Made by a program: the position numbers and the translations under genes. From positions 248,001-312,000 of the forward strand of contig CP121690.1 in the NCBI GenBank assembly GCA_038396605.1: DNA of 64,000 bases, read 5' to 3'. Numbering within the stretch: the stretch's first letter is position 1; each line of letters starts with the position of its first letter. A model generated the notes under the pieces. It was given only the letters and a program-made list of their open reading frames with translations. It was not told where the DNA came from and made no database searches. This document shows, one piece after another, positions 44,024 through 53,397 of this stretch. Source of the stretch: Eubacteriales bacterium mix99 (GTDB lineage: Bacteria > Bacillota > Clostridia > Caldicoprobacterales > DTU083).

Positions 44024-44069
44024 AAGATTTCTCCCCTTTCTCATAATTATGCTAAGGTAAAAGCTGAAT

Positions 44070-44912
44070 TTAACGCAGATCCATATTGGCAATGCCATCC
44101 ATATCGTCAAACTCCTTATTTTCTCCGCACATTGCCCAGACAAAGGAATAGTTTGCGGTGCCGCATCCGGAATGAATCGACCAGGATGGATTGATTACTG
44201 CCTGCTCGTTGGTCATGACAATATGACGGGTTTCCTGAGGCTGCCCCATCAAATGAAACACAACATTGTCCTGTGGGATGTCAAAGTACATATACACCTC
44301 CATACGACGTTCGTGTGTATGAGCTGGCATCGTGTTCCAGACACTGCCCGGTTTGAGAATGGTGCAGCCCATTGACAGCTGGCAGGTCTCAAGCACATCG
44401 GGATGAATGAATTGGTTTATGGTGCGCTCATTTGCCGTTTCCGCTGCACCCTGATCCCGGTGGATTGCCATTTTAAAAGGAATATAGGTTGTAGGACAGG
44501 GCTTATGTGCGGGTACCGAACACATATAGAATTTAGGAGGATGATCAGGATTTTTTGCACCCAGGGTAACCTGGCGGGTACCCATTGACACGTACAATCC
44601 CTCTATATGCCCCAACTCAAACGTATCATCATCAGCTGTGACAATCCCATCGCCACCAATATTGATGATTCCAAGTTCGCGCCGTTCTAGAAAATAACGT
44701 ACACCGAAGTTTTTCCGACAGTCGATATTTTTTTCAATAGCCAGGGTTTCCCGCACTGGCATTGCTCCCATTACTACAATTCGGTCCACATGGGAATACA
44801 TGGCAGTTACGTCATCCGGGAGAAACAATTTTTCCATAAGAAATTCCTCCCGTAGTTCCTGGGTTGTGTACCGTTTAAAATCTTTTTGATTTGCGCTATA
44901 ACGAATATCCAT
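44070..44912 (-). CDS. kduI: 5-keto-4-deoxyuronate isomerase
   Basis: 280 residues, normal for KduI. Zinc-cupin ligands are visible in AHTHERRMEVYMYFD (two His and a Glu) and WSIHSGCGT (His). Other hallmarks are RYSANQKDFKRYTTQELREE and RYFLERRELGIINIGGDG. It converts 5-keto-4-deoxyuronate, from unsaturated uronate released by pectin or glycosaminoglycan lyases, to 2,5-diketo-3-deoxygluconate. AAGGAGG precedes ATG 44912. This identifies module B as connected to unsaturated uronate catabolism. Confidence 0.95.
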   Translation of the reverse strand: MDIRYSANQKDFKRYTTQELREEFLMEKLFLPDDVTAMYSHVDRIVVMGAMPVRETLAIEKNIDCRKNFGVRYFLERRELGIINIGGDGIVTADDDTFELGHIEGLYVSMGTRQVTLGAKNPDHPPKFYMCSVPAHKPCPTTYIPFKMAIHRDQGAAETANERTINQFIHPDVLETCQLSMGCTILKPGSVWNTMPAHTHERRMEVYMYFDIPQDNVVFHLMGQPQETRHIVMTNEQAVINPSWSIHSGCGTANYSFVWAMCGENKEFDDMDGIANMDLR

Positions 44913-44946
44913 TGATATACCTCCTTTTATCACTTTCCTGATTCCA

Positions 44947-45609
44947 TTATTCTGTAAAATAATTGGGATAAAGCCTGGGTAATCCCACAATATTCTCCTG
45001 CCCTTTGCTCAGGTGCTTGCTCAGTACTTTGCGCATTCCGTCTTCATCACGTTGTCTGGCAGCATACATAATCGCCTCATCATCCTGCAAAACTTTCGGA
45101 TCAAAGCCATAGTGCCTGAGTGACAAATAACGTAAACGACTGTAATGGGAATTGGAAGATTCAATTATTTTCCAGGCAAGACGCTGCCCTGCCGTCTCAA
45201 ACAGAATCCGTTGAAACCGATTTCCCATATCAAAAAACTCCCGGAACTTCTGACGCTCCATGGCACGATGCTGAATACCGATAACATTTTCCAACGTATC
45301 AACCACCAACGGACTGCAGTTTTTAATGAAGCTGTCAACCATGGACAATTCAAGGGAATTACAAATAAAGCGCTCTTCCTGAATACGGTCCATGCTGATA
45401 AGAGAAACAGCAGTGCGGGCTTGTGGGTAAATATGCACCAAATCCTCCTGCTGCAGTCGGACAACTGCCTCCCGTACCGGTGTACGGCTTGAGCCATAGG
45501 TATCTGCCAGTTTTTGCACACTGACGGCAAGTCCTGGTTCCAGTACAAGATACATGATGTCGTCTTTTATTTTCCGGTACACTCGGTCATTCAAAGTAAC
45601 ATTTGGCAT
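44947..45609 (-). CDS. GntR-family regulator (FadR/FCD type)
   Basis: 220 residues. An N-terminal winged helix (VYRKIKDDIMYLVLEPG, then LADTYGSSRTPVREAVVRLQ) precedes an all-helical FCD-type ligand domain (HRAMERQKFREFFDMGNRFQ). Its ATG overlaps the stop of the HExxH gene (TAATG). It sits inside the operon it probably represses; twin palindromes overlap the operon promoter at 50131-50164. The ligand may be a uronate-derived keto acid. Confidence 0.9.
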   Translation of the reverse strand: MPNVTLNDRVYRKIKDDIMYLVLEPGLAVSVQKLADTYGSSRTPVREAVVRLQQEDLVHIYPQARTAVSLISMDRIQEERFICNSLELSMVDSFIKNCSPLVVDTLENVIGIQHRAMERQKFREFFDMGNRFQRILFETAGQRLAWKIIESSNSHYSRLRYLSLRHYGFDPKVLQDDEAIMYAARQRDEDGMRKVLSKHLSKGQENIVGLPRLYPNYFTE

Positions 45610-46319
45610 TAATTGGTTTCCACTTTCTCTTGAATTTTTGCGCTGGACAGAATCTCCATCACATCCGCATAAATACTTCTGGCACCCATCGGATTACGGC
45701 CGAAAAATAACAGCACATCCAGTATGAAAGGATTGCAATCTATTTTGGTGAACGTCCTTGCAAAGCTCATGGACGCAATTTCACTGACAGCACGAATAGT
45801 AGAATCATTTTTAAAACACAAAACCTTCCATAAACGGATCGTCTCATTACGTGTATAAATATCGCCGGCATGAACCTCCTCCACGTAATGGAAAATCTCA
45901 TGTGCCAGCAACAGCGCACGCACTTCCCCGGGTGTTGGAAAGAGTACAGCCCGCTTATTGGCTGTCTGTTTCTGATAAAGATCGGCGTAAGCATCCAGCG
46001 TATCACTCATAATCTCAATACGTTTGTCCGGCACGAACTGTGCAAACACCACTCTCCCCCCGGTCATGGACCGGTCACTCTCCACTGCCTCCAGATCCAA
46101 ATCCCTTGCCAACGTAAAAGGGTCGGATGTACCAGTTCGTGCCCGCATTTGCTCAGCCCACTGTGCGCCACAGTCAAAGGACTTGCGAATCATCTCATCC
46201 CGCCCTTCCGGAGTGACACGATCCCGCAGGATATCACGTGAAAAAGCATAGCGGCCCCAGGTCATATCATCCACAGTACGCATGTTTCGCATCATCGTCT
46301 CCAACGTTATTTCTTCCAT
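45609..46319 (-). CDS. HExxH protein of module B, M78/ImmA-like
   Basis: 236 residues, soluble. AHEIFHYVEE gives HExxH (His140, Glu141, His144), and 36 residues later VSEIASMSFARTF supplies Glu180 in an ExxAxxFA context. This is the same pattern as the module A protein at 35627-36172, although the rest is poorly conserved and this copy has a longer N-terminus. Its stop codon overlaps the GntR start, so protease-like protein and repressor are made from coupled cistrons, as in ImmA/ImmR pairs. Regulated cleavage of the repressor is an attractive but untested reading. Confidence 0.65.
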   Translation of the reverse strand: MEEITLETMMRNMRTVDDMTWGRYAFSRDILRDRVTPEGRDEMIRKSFDCGAQWAEQMRARTGTSDPFTLARDLDLEAVESDRSMTGGRVVFAQFVPDKRIEIMSDTLDAYADLYQKQTANKRAVLFPTPGEVRALLLAHEIFHYVEEVHAGDIYTRNETIRLWKVLCFKNDSTIRAVSEIASMSFARTFTKIDCNPFILDVLLFFGRNPMGARSIYADVMEILSSAKIQEKVETN

Positions 46320-46392
46320 ATAAATATAGCACCCTTCTGCAGAGGATACAGGCTGTTTTCGCGTGTTGCATCCGAAACTCGCCGATCCCCGG

Positions 46393-48528
46393 TTAGTTCT
46401 GCCGGGTGTTCGCCGCCACCACCATTACCTCATCTCCGGGGTTCAGGTTATTCACCTCAAGCTCGATCAACAGCTTAAGCTGCTCAAATTCCATACTGGA
46501 AAAATCCACCACACGAGCTCCCATGCAAATATAGTAATCCGGACGAATAATAACTTCACTCTTATATTCCGCCATATCATCCCATAGCTGTCGGATCGCA
46601 CCTTCGAAGCTTTCTGCCGTGGTGCGCAGAGCCATGCCGCAACTGCGCTGTACTTTAATGAATCCCTTGGTATCCAGAATGCGTATAGGGCTGGCCTTGC
46701 CGGCATCCACACAATTTTTATCCCCATATATATAGAAATATTGGGTCTTTTCAATCAGCTTGACCTGAGTGACAGGCAAACGCATATCCTCAGCAGCCAG
46801 TCTGCAGGCTTCGCCTTCGTCACACTCTGTAAGTAGATCAGTAGTCCGGACCTCCGTCGAGCCTGTGGCAGTTGCCCGGACTTTGGAGGTTTGTGCGTCA
46901 ATTTCAATATGCACTTCGACACTTTCAGGGGTGGCTCCACTTTCAATGGCTTTATTGATTGCCTCGGTTTTAATGGCGCGGATATCATTTTGACTGGGGG
47001 ATGGGATAATACGTTCCACAACGTCATGCACCATGGCCAGTGCCACACCAATGGAAGAAATAACCTCAGCATTTTCAGGAATGGAGTATCGGACTCCCAG
47101 CTTGTTGGCAAAATACACAATCAGAGATGCCGCGCCACCGCCAACTCCCACCAGGGAAAGCTGATCTTTTTCCAGCTTGTACTTATCAGCCAGAGAAAGA
47201 ATAATCGGTTCTATTTTTGCATAGGCATGCTCCATAATCTGCGCAGCAATGTCTTCCACACTGGTTCCGCAGTAATCTGCCAATGCCTGCATGGCCTTAC
47301 GGGCAGCTTCAGCGCTGCCATAGGAAAAGTGCTCCGGTTTTACAAGCCCCAGTACATTGGCTGCACAGGAATTGGTAATGGCGACCCGCTTACCATTGGC
47401 AAAGCGGACAGCCACATAATCCGATGGATCGCCAGGTTTCGGACTGAAGAACTCGATCTTTGGGCCCTCCATCTCTTCAGGATTGCTGTAAACTGAGTAT
47501 TCCAGGCCTGCAATGTGGGCAGAACGCGGGCCTATATCAACAACTCCTTTCCTGTTGGCCCGCACCATGCTGCCACCAGCACAGCCCAGAACACGCACAT
47601 CCAGACTGGTAATGTAGGTGGAATGGCCTCCTACAATGGAGTAATCAATGGCCGGGCGCCCGTTTTTAATGACGCCGATATTGGTGGTGGTGCCACCCAC
47701 CTCAAAATACACACCATTGGAGGCACGCAGGTACATCAGACTGCCCATGACGGAAGCCGCCGGACCGGATAACATAGTCAGCACCGGACGCTTCTTCATC
47801 TCATTGATCGCCATAACACCGCCATCACCACGCATAATCATCAAAGGTACCATAACACCCGCTTCATGTATCGAAGCCTCGGTGGAGTTGGCAGTGTCCA
47901 GCATTTTGGGTAAAATGGATGCATTGATAGCCGCAGTGCGGGTACGGCGAGTCAGACCATACAGTTTGGTGATATCCGAAGCCATAGTGGTGGGCAGGCC
48001 CTTCTCACTGCACACCTGATATACGAGTTGCTCCGGTTCGCTGTTGTCCACACCAAATGCCATGGAGGCTACAATGACCTGTGCGCCTTGATCTACCAAT
48101 TCATCCACAGCCTGTTCCACCGTCCGTCTGTCAAAATGTTTGGCACTGATGAAGGTATTTACAATATGAATACTCTTGCCATTGCCAAGATCAATATCAT
48201 CAAGACACACCTGACGCCTGGCAAGAAACCCTTCCACGCCACCCCTGGCCATGCCCAGAATGCCCACCACAGCCACATCGCCTTCGATAAGGGCATTGGT
48301 TGCCTGGGTAGTACTGTGGGCCACGAAAACAACTTCTGAAGTGTCAATGTTATTTTCGTGCAGACAATTTTCAAAGCTCTCCACGACACCTGCCGCAACA
48401 CCACGAGGATCACTATGTGTGGTCTTGACGCTGGATTTTCCAATGATTTCATGGGTGTCATTGTCAATCGCAACAGCTTTGGTATAGGTACCGCCGACAT
48501 CAATACCCATTCTCACTGTTCTCGCCAT
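46393..48528 (-). CDS. HyuA-like hydantoinase/oxoprolinase family protein (module B)
   Basis: About 711 residues from ATG 48528 (GAGGT eight bases before). It is a paralogue of the module A protein along its entire length: GIDVGGTYTKAVAIDNDTHE, HSTTQATNALIEGDVAVVG, IMRGDGGVMAINEMKKRP, GGTTTNIG and VGVGGGAASLIVYFANKLG. It has the same C-terminal extension beginning NDIRAIKTEAINKAIESGA and ending in a small domain (VEVNNLNPGDEVMVVA). No HyuB partner is present. In this operon it may activate or ring-open a uronate-derived lactone or lactam (inference). Confidence 0.85.
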   Translation of the reverse strand: MARTVRMGIDVGGTYTKAVAIDNDTHEIIGKSSVKTTHSDPRGVAAGVVESFENCLHENNIDTSEVVFVAHSTTQATNALIEGDVAVVGILGMARGGVEGFLARRQVCLDDIDLGNGKSIHIVNTFISAKHFDRRTVEQAVDELVDQGAQVIVASMAFGVDNSEPEQLVYQVCSEKGLPTTMASDITKLYGLTRRTRTAAINASILPKMLDTANSTEASIHEAGVMVPLMIMRGDGGVMAINEMKKRPVLTMLSGPAASVMGSLMYLRASNGVYFEVGGTTTNIGVIKNGRPAIDYSIVGGHSTYITSLDVRVLGCAGGSMVRANRKGVVDIGPRSAHIAGLEYSVYSNPEEMEGPKIEFFSPKPGDPSDYVAVRFANGKRVAITNSCAANVLGLVKPEHFSYGSAEAARKAMQALADYCGTSVEDIAAQIMEHAYAKIEPIILSLADKYKLEKDQLSLVGVGGGAASLIVYFANKLGVRYSIPENAEVISSIGVALAMVHDVVERIIPSPSQNDIRAIKTEAINKAIESGATPESVEVHIEIDAQTSKVRATATGSTEVRTTDLLTECDEGEACRLAAEDMRLPVTQVKLIEKTQYFYIYGDKNCVDAGKASPIRILDTKGFIKVQRSCGMALRTTAESFEGAIRQLWDDMAEYKSEVIIRPDYYICMGARVVDFSSMEFEQLKLLIELEVNNLNPGDEVMVVAANTRQN

Positions 48529-48674
48529 TATTTCTACCTCTTTCAACATATAAATTATAATAAGACCCGCAGGCAATTGCAAGCGGCAGCCCAGGGGCAA
48601 AAAGGTGGACGGGATACAGAATCCTCCGTGCGCACCTTTTCACACCATTCCACGGGATCAATGGACCGGATTCG

Positions 48675-50021
48675 CTAGACCAGATTACCATACAGGAAGA
48701 ATGCCACAAAGCATAGGATTGCCCCGGCAATCCATCCGGTGGGAATCGAGTATTTCATAAAATCCCGGGAGCTTACCTTGGAATATCCAAGGCCCCAGGC
48801 TACCCAGGACTGCGTGATATCAAGATGCTGCGGCACAATGGTCGTAACGGCAAACAGCGGATAAATAAAGGCAACGGGCCATTTTGCCAGGGACAGCACC
48901 ACCGCTGCAATCGCGGTTCCACAACCTACAAGGTTGGTCGGACCACGGAAGAACCCCAATGGGACCAATACCGCAAACAAAGCAGCAATCCCAAACGCAG
49001 TGGTTGGGAAAATACCACCGATAACCGCCTTAAAATAAGGTGCTGCATAAGTGGCTGCATTGTTGAACATGGCAAGTGTCAGCAGAAAACCAATCATCGG
49101 AGCCACATCCACTGCACCGTCGGCAAACTGTTTGGCCAGCATACGGCAAATCCCGGAGAATTTCTGCCTTAATTTGCCACAGGTAAGCAGGGCATACAAA
49201 GCGGACGCAATAAAAGCAAGAATAATCGGGCACTTCGTGGTTACCACCAGAACGACCGGAAGAATGACCGATATCCAGGAATACCACGGGGCGGTTTCCT
49301 CTTTTCCATTGGATGAAACCGCAGCCCAGGCATGGGTGACTTTCTCTTTGTTCAGAGCCAGGCTGGCAACAATCAGTACCACTATCAGGCAGACAACCAT
49401 GGCAATTGCGCCAAAAAGAAAGTAAGCGTTGTAATCATACTGCTGGAGGAAAGCCGGCTCAATACCACCCAGTATTCCCTGATACTGAGTAAAATTTGTG
49501 ATATTAGCGCAGATTCCGGCCATAATAGAGCCCATAAAAGCAAACAGCGCAATAGCAGAGGGAATACCCAATGCCTGCAGAATCGGCATTACAATTACTG
49601 CAATGGAAATAACCGGCCCAATACCGGTCATGGACGTAAAGCAAAGGGAAGTGACGATGCAAAGCAGGACCATGGTAATACGAGGCCTGTCGCCGCCCAA
49701 CTCCACAACCTTGCGGATCAAGGTAGCGGCGATTCCGGTATCTACCAGCACACGACCAAAGAAGGCACCAAAAAATATATTAACTAAAATCGAACTTGCA
49801 TAACCTTCCGGACCGGTCTGGTATACATTTTTAAGTACACTGAGCAGATTCTCATCCTCCATGGCGGGACTGGGACTTATGGCATTGCCAATCAGGGCCA
49901 TAACTGTCCATATCGTAGCCATTGTAAAAAAGCCTACCATCAGGTTATGGCCCTTGACACAGTAGATAATCATGCCAATAAAGGTCAGGATCATCAAAAT
50001 ACCGATGATAATTTCTGCCAT
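48675..50021 (-). CDS. Multispanning organic-anion permease (module B)
   Basis: About 448 residues, 11-12 hydrophobic helices, starting at ATG 50021 (GGAGG ten bases upstream). It resembles ion-transporter superfamily members (GntP/DcuC-like) with VVELGGDRPRITMVLLCIVT and PLGFFRGPTNLVGCGTAIAA. It corresponds to the module A permease in layout (RKVVELGGDRP versus RTAAELGGDNP). It is the first gene of the operon with HyuA-like, HExxH, GntR, KduI and KduD genes, so its cargo is probably an acidic sugar derivative. Confidence 0.8.
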   Translation of the reverse strand: MAEIIIGILMILTFIGMIIYCVKGHNLMVGFFTMATIWTVMALIGNAISPSPAMEDENLLSVLKNVYQTGPEGYASSILVNIFFGAFFGRVLVDTGIAATLIRKVVELGGDRPRITMVLLCIVTSLCFTSMTGIGPVISIAVIVMPILQALGIPSAIALFAFMGSIMAGICANITNFTQYQGILGGIEPAFLQQYDYNAYFLFGAIAMVVCLIVVLIVASLALNKEKVTHAWAAVSSNGKEETAPWYSWISVILPVVLVVTTKCPIILAFIASALYALLTCGKLRQKFSGICRMLAKQFADGAVDVAPMIGFLLTLAMFNNAATYAAPYFKAVIGGIFPTTAFGIAALFAVLVPLGFFRGPTNLVGCGTAIAAVVLSLAKWPVAFIYPLFAVTTIVPQHLDITQSWVAWGLGYSKVSSRDFMKYSIPTGWIAGAILCFVAFFLYGNLV

Positions 50022-50130
50022 TTTTGATCTACCTCCAATCAAAATCTTCGGATATAAGAAACCAGTTGTCTTAAAAACATCTGCTGAATGTTGGAACTGC
50101 CAAACGATGAAAAGTTGTGCGCGCACGAGC

Positions 50131-50186
50131 AACTGACATGTTAGTTGCTTCACTAACATGTTAGCATCTAAATAAATATTTGTCAA
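50131..50186 (-). promoter_or_regulatory. Module B promoter with two GntR-type operators
   Basis: Minus-strand TTGACA (50181-50186) and TAACAT (50158-50163) are 17 bp apart. The -10 lies inside the perfect palindrome CTAACATGTTAG (50153-50164). A second near-perfect copy, AACTGACATGTTAGTT (50131-50146), is centred exactly 20 bp downstream, two helical turns away. Both share the core ACATGT. Confidence 0.75.
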
Positions 50187-50559
50187 TAGAAAATTTCATA
50201 AGATCTACAAAAAATTATATTTATTCGTGAATATTCAACTAGATATATAGATACAAATCTTCCAAAGTTTTAAGCCAATAGACAACAGATATTCCCAGAA
50301 CTTCGTTGATGGGATAATTGATCGGTACCCTTCATTTGTCATGAAATTTATCCCATTGGTATTTCAACGGCCCTGTCATAAAAGGCAGCATGAGTGATAC
50401 CGGGAATTTCTTTGAAAAAGATGAGATTAATATAATTTGAGATGTTTTTAATGAAAAAAGCTCTGATCACTTTGACGGAAGTGCCCGTCAGTGTATTGTT
50501 TGGCATAATTGCAGTACAGGCTGCTGTAGCCTCTTGTTTTTTCATCTGTATGGATATTT
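50187..50559. other. Gap between module B promoter and the rhamnosidase gene
   Basis: AT-rich sequence without a recognised gene. A minus-strand frame of 65 codons at 50348-50545 has no ribosome binding site and no recognised family. No convincing terminator for the rhamnosidase gene was seen. Confidence 0.4.
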
Positions 50560-53397
50560 CTATGCTCCTCCGGAAATCTCCAGACTATGGGTACCGGATC
50601 CCAGCGAAACCATGAGATAGTCCCCGGTTCTGGAAGCTTCCACAGCTTGTCCATCCACAAGGAAGGATGAGCCGGCCCGATCCCCTGCCGGCAGGGAAAC
50701 TTTTGCTTCCGTGTTCACCGGAATGGTTACTTTTGCAGCCAGCCCGTCCTTTTTCTGCCTGTAGGAAACCAGAATCGGTCCTTTTACGCCTGGCGCCTTT
50801 ACCTTGGCTGATGGGATGCCGCCCGGCTGCAGCCTGATGGCAAACTTGTTAAATCCGGGGGTGATTGGAGCAATGCCGAACATGCCCTGCACAATGGCGC
50901 CTCCAGGAGATGAGCCCCAGGGATGAGACAGGGTCATGGCGGTTTTTTGCTTTTCTCCCCATGCCTCCGGGGTAATGGTCGCCTGTAAGTTATCCAGAAC
51001 GGAAGCAAAAGTTTTGACGCCTTCCCCAACCTCAGGGTTGGTTAAAAGCTCCATTGCCTTCGTGCCGTTATTGGAAGAATATAAGCCTCTCAGGATGAAA
51101 TAGGACATATAAATACTTCCTTTAAACTTCCCGTCGTTCCAGACATAGTCCGCCAGCCGGTCCGCCATTTCCTGAGAATCAAACACACCGTAAGCCAGTG
51201 CATATACAGACGGATAGACAGAGCAGTCTTCCGTTCGGACAGGCGTTCCATCAGCATTGAGGGAATCATAAAATTTTCCTTCCTGTTCATGATACATTTT
51301 ACGGATCATGTTTACCCGGACCGTATCTGACAGGCCCTCGTATTTTTGCGCATCCGTCTCATGCCCGGTCACAGTCGCGATTTTGGAAAGGATAGAATAA
51401 ATCCCAACGCATTCTGCATTCCATGGGGTATTGTAAACACCTTTCATAAACCCATCGCATGTACTGTTATCATAATCAATCAGGCCATTCCCGGTTACCA
51501 GACCCATTTCTTTCTGAAACGTTAGGATCTCTGCTTTCTTTACCAGTATGTCATAATTTTCCTTAAGGAAGTCCGGATTCCCTGTGTACAGATAATCCTG
51601 CCACGCTGCTTCTATGGAAAATAGTTTATAATCATCCGGCCAAATCTCATGATCCAGCAGATATCGGCTGGTATGCCGGGCAAGGGTATAATGATCGGAA
51701 ACCGCATAACTCGTATTGGACTGGACCAATAAGTCCCCTTCATAGGCACGTCTCTCCCGGGCCTGCGAATCCGTGTACAGATCCTGATTGGTGGCTTCCA
51801 TCGTGTACTTGCTGAGCTCATAGATACGATTCAGCAAAGCTGAAGCGTCCGTGCCGTCCGTTGCCTGAAAGCAGGAGGCATCCCGGTCAAAAGGCTGATG
51901 CATTGCCCGGCCCATAATTCCATTTTTCTCAATGGTTCCCCTGAACCCAATGATTTCAATATAGCGAAAGTTCTTCATGGTAACGGTTTCAAAAGAATTC
52001 AATCCCTGCTTCAATGTCCAGGTTTCTTCATATATCGGCCCTGCCAGCAATTCGTAGCGAACCGTACCATCTTCATTTCTCTGCTCACCCATACGAACCG
52101 TGATTCGCTGTTCTTTGGGACTGTTCAGGTTGACTTTCAACCCGCCGATAATTTCCTTGCCCAGATCGATCAGAATGCCATTTCTGTTTTGGGATACGGA
52201 CTTTGCTGGTTCGTTCACAAGGGTGCGGATCGTGTTTTCCGAAGGATAGGGAGTCAGAACACGGCCGGTTTTCCCGCGGACCGCATCCGCAACCGGCTTC
52301 CCCCGATCTGCCTTTCCCCATAAGCTGTCATCAAAGTTCACTGTATTCCAGCCTGCCGGATAGCGTCGGACATCCATATCCTCTGCCGGCATTTGAAAAT
52401 AGGACGTTCCTATGGTGCGTCCGGACCTGCCGAAAGCAGCCGTCCCGTCCAGTGCCTTCCAGTTTGAATCCTCCGTACCGCTGTTGGTCAGCACCTCCTT
52501 GCTGCCATCTGTATAAAATACCGTCAATTGCGTCAGAAATCCACGTTTCGAGCGGTCCCTGCCATAGGCAACTGCACTGATTACGTTGTCACTGCCTTCC
52601 TTCCACAGATCCGTGACATCAAAGGAATTATAGTAGGCCTGCGTATAATCTGATGAGCCGCCGTACTTCCCCACATTGCCAAAGTCCCGTGCAGGGCCTG
52701 TACCGACAGACTGCCCATTCACATACAAATCAAATATCTGGGATTTTTCCGACTCGGTATTCCGGGCCGCAGCACTCAAAATTGCTTTTTCCACTGCTTT
52801 ATTCCCTGTACTCTTCAGCCGGGGACTGCGAAAGAACACAAAATTTCCGGATACTGGTTTTGCCAGGTCCCCGCTTTTCCTGGTATTTATATCATTTATG
52901 CCATTTATGTCTTTCCCAAATGGTGTATCTTTCCAGATATCGCTCAGACTCTTCCATCCGGATCCAATATCAGTCATAAAGGGCTGCGGCCTGGAGAAAG
53001 GGCTTTTGGCACCATTCCTGTCTTTTGTCTGTACCTGCCAATAGTACAGTTCATTATCCATCAATTTGCTTTCCAGGCCACTGACATGAACATAGGAACT
53101 CTCATCGGAAGAAATCCAATGGGTATCCAGAATATATTCCCTGCTTTCTCCCTGTTTCAGGGAATCGAATACAACAATACGATAAGCGGTCTGCACTTCG
53201 TTCGCATCCAAATCGTTTACAATCCATGAAAGCGCAGGATTTTTGGTGGAAAGTCCGTAAGCATTCTCCAGCATTTCTGTCCGCAGTCCGGATGGTTCGC
53301 GGGGCGGCGTATTTTCTTCCGATGAAGTTAAAATCCCAGTGCCAAATAAAGTAAACAGGATCAGAACCAATGCCAGAATCAAAGATAATCTTTTCAT
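50560..53397 (-). CDS. Secreted GH78 alpha-L-rhamnosidase
   Basis: 945 residues. A signal peptide (MKRLSLILALVLILFTLFG...) is followed by a fibronectin-like N-terminal domain (TAYRIVVFDS, YYWQVQTKD) and an alpha-L-rhamnosidase N domain (FDLYVNGQSVGTGPARDFGN). The GH78 alpha/alpha barrel carries the acidic motif DSQARERRAYEGDLL, and the C-terminal beta domain contains SHPWGSSPGGAIVQGMFGI. It would release rhamnose from rhamnogalacturonan or other glycans, in keeping with the KduI/KduD genes beside it. No good Shine-Dalgarno sequence is seen directly before the ATG. It may be transcribed from the element at 53526-53578. Confidence 0.92.
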   Translation of the reverse strand: MKRLSLILALVLILFTLFGTGILTSSEENTPPREPSGLRTEMLENAYGLSTKNPALSWIVNDLDANEVQTAYRIVVFDSLKQGESREYILDTHWISSDESSYVHVSGLESKLMDNELYYWQVQTKDRNGAKSPFSRPQPFMTDIGSGWKSLSDIWKDTPFGKDINGINDINTRKSGDLAKPVSGNFVFFRSPRLKSTGNKAVEKAILSAAARNTESEKSQIFDLYVNGQSVGTGPARDFGNVGKYGGSSDYTQAYYNSFDVTDLWKEGSDNVISAVAYGRDRSKRGFLTQLTVFYTDGSKEVLTNSGTEDSNWKALDGTAAFGRSGRTIGTSYFQMPAEDMDVRRYPAGWNTVNFDDSLWGKADRGKPVADAVRGKTGRVLTPYPSENTIRTLVNEPAKSVSQNRNGILIDLGKEIIGGLKVNLNSPKEQRITVRMGEQRNEDGTVRYELLAGPIYEETWTLKQGLNSFETVTMKNFRYIEIIGFRGTIEKNGIMGRAMHQPFDRDASCFQATDGTDASALLNRIYELSKYTMEATNQDLYTDSQARERRAYEGDLLVQSNTSYAVSDHYTLARHTSRYLLDHEIWPDDYKLFSIEAAWQDYLYTGNPDFLKENYDILVKKAEILTFQKEMGLVTGNGLIDYDNSTCDGFMKGVYNTPWNAECVGIYSILSKIATVTGHETDAQKYEGLSDTVRVNMIRKMYHEQEGKFYDSLNADGTPVRTEDCSVYPSVYALAYGVFDSQEMADRLADYVWNDGKFKGSIYMSYFILRGLYSSNNGTKAMELLTNPEVGEGVKTFASVLDNLQATITPEAWGEKQKTAMTLSHPWGSSPGGAIVQGMFGIAPITPGFNKFAIRLQPGGIPSAKVKAPGVKGPILVSYRQKKDGLAAKVTIPVNTEAKVSLPAGDRAGSSFLVDGQAVEASRTGDYLMVSLGSGTHSLEISGGA

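Noticed and set aside
35627-50021. Interpretation of the HyuA/HExxH modules as toxin-antitoxin or phage defence systems
   Set aside because: The permeases, KduI, KduD, FAD oxidoreductase and metabolic-type regulators in the same operons point to catabolism; no phage, integrase or nuclease genes are nearby.
50348-50545. 65-codon minus-strand frame after the rhamnosidase gene
   Set aside because: It lacks a ribosome binding site and recognisable family; kept only as a note in the gap entry.
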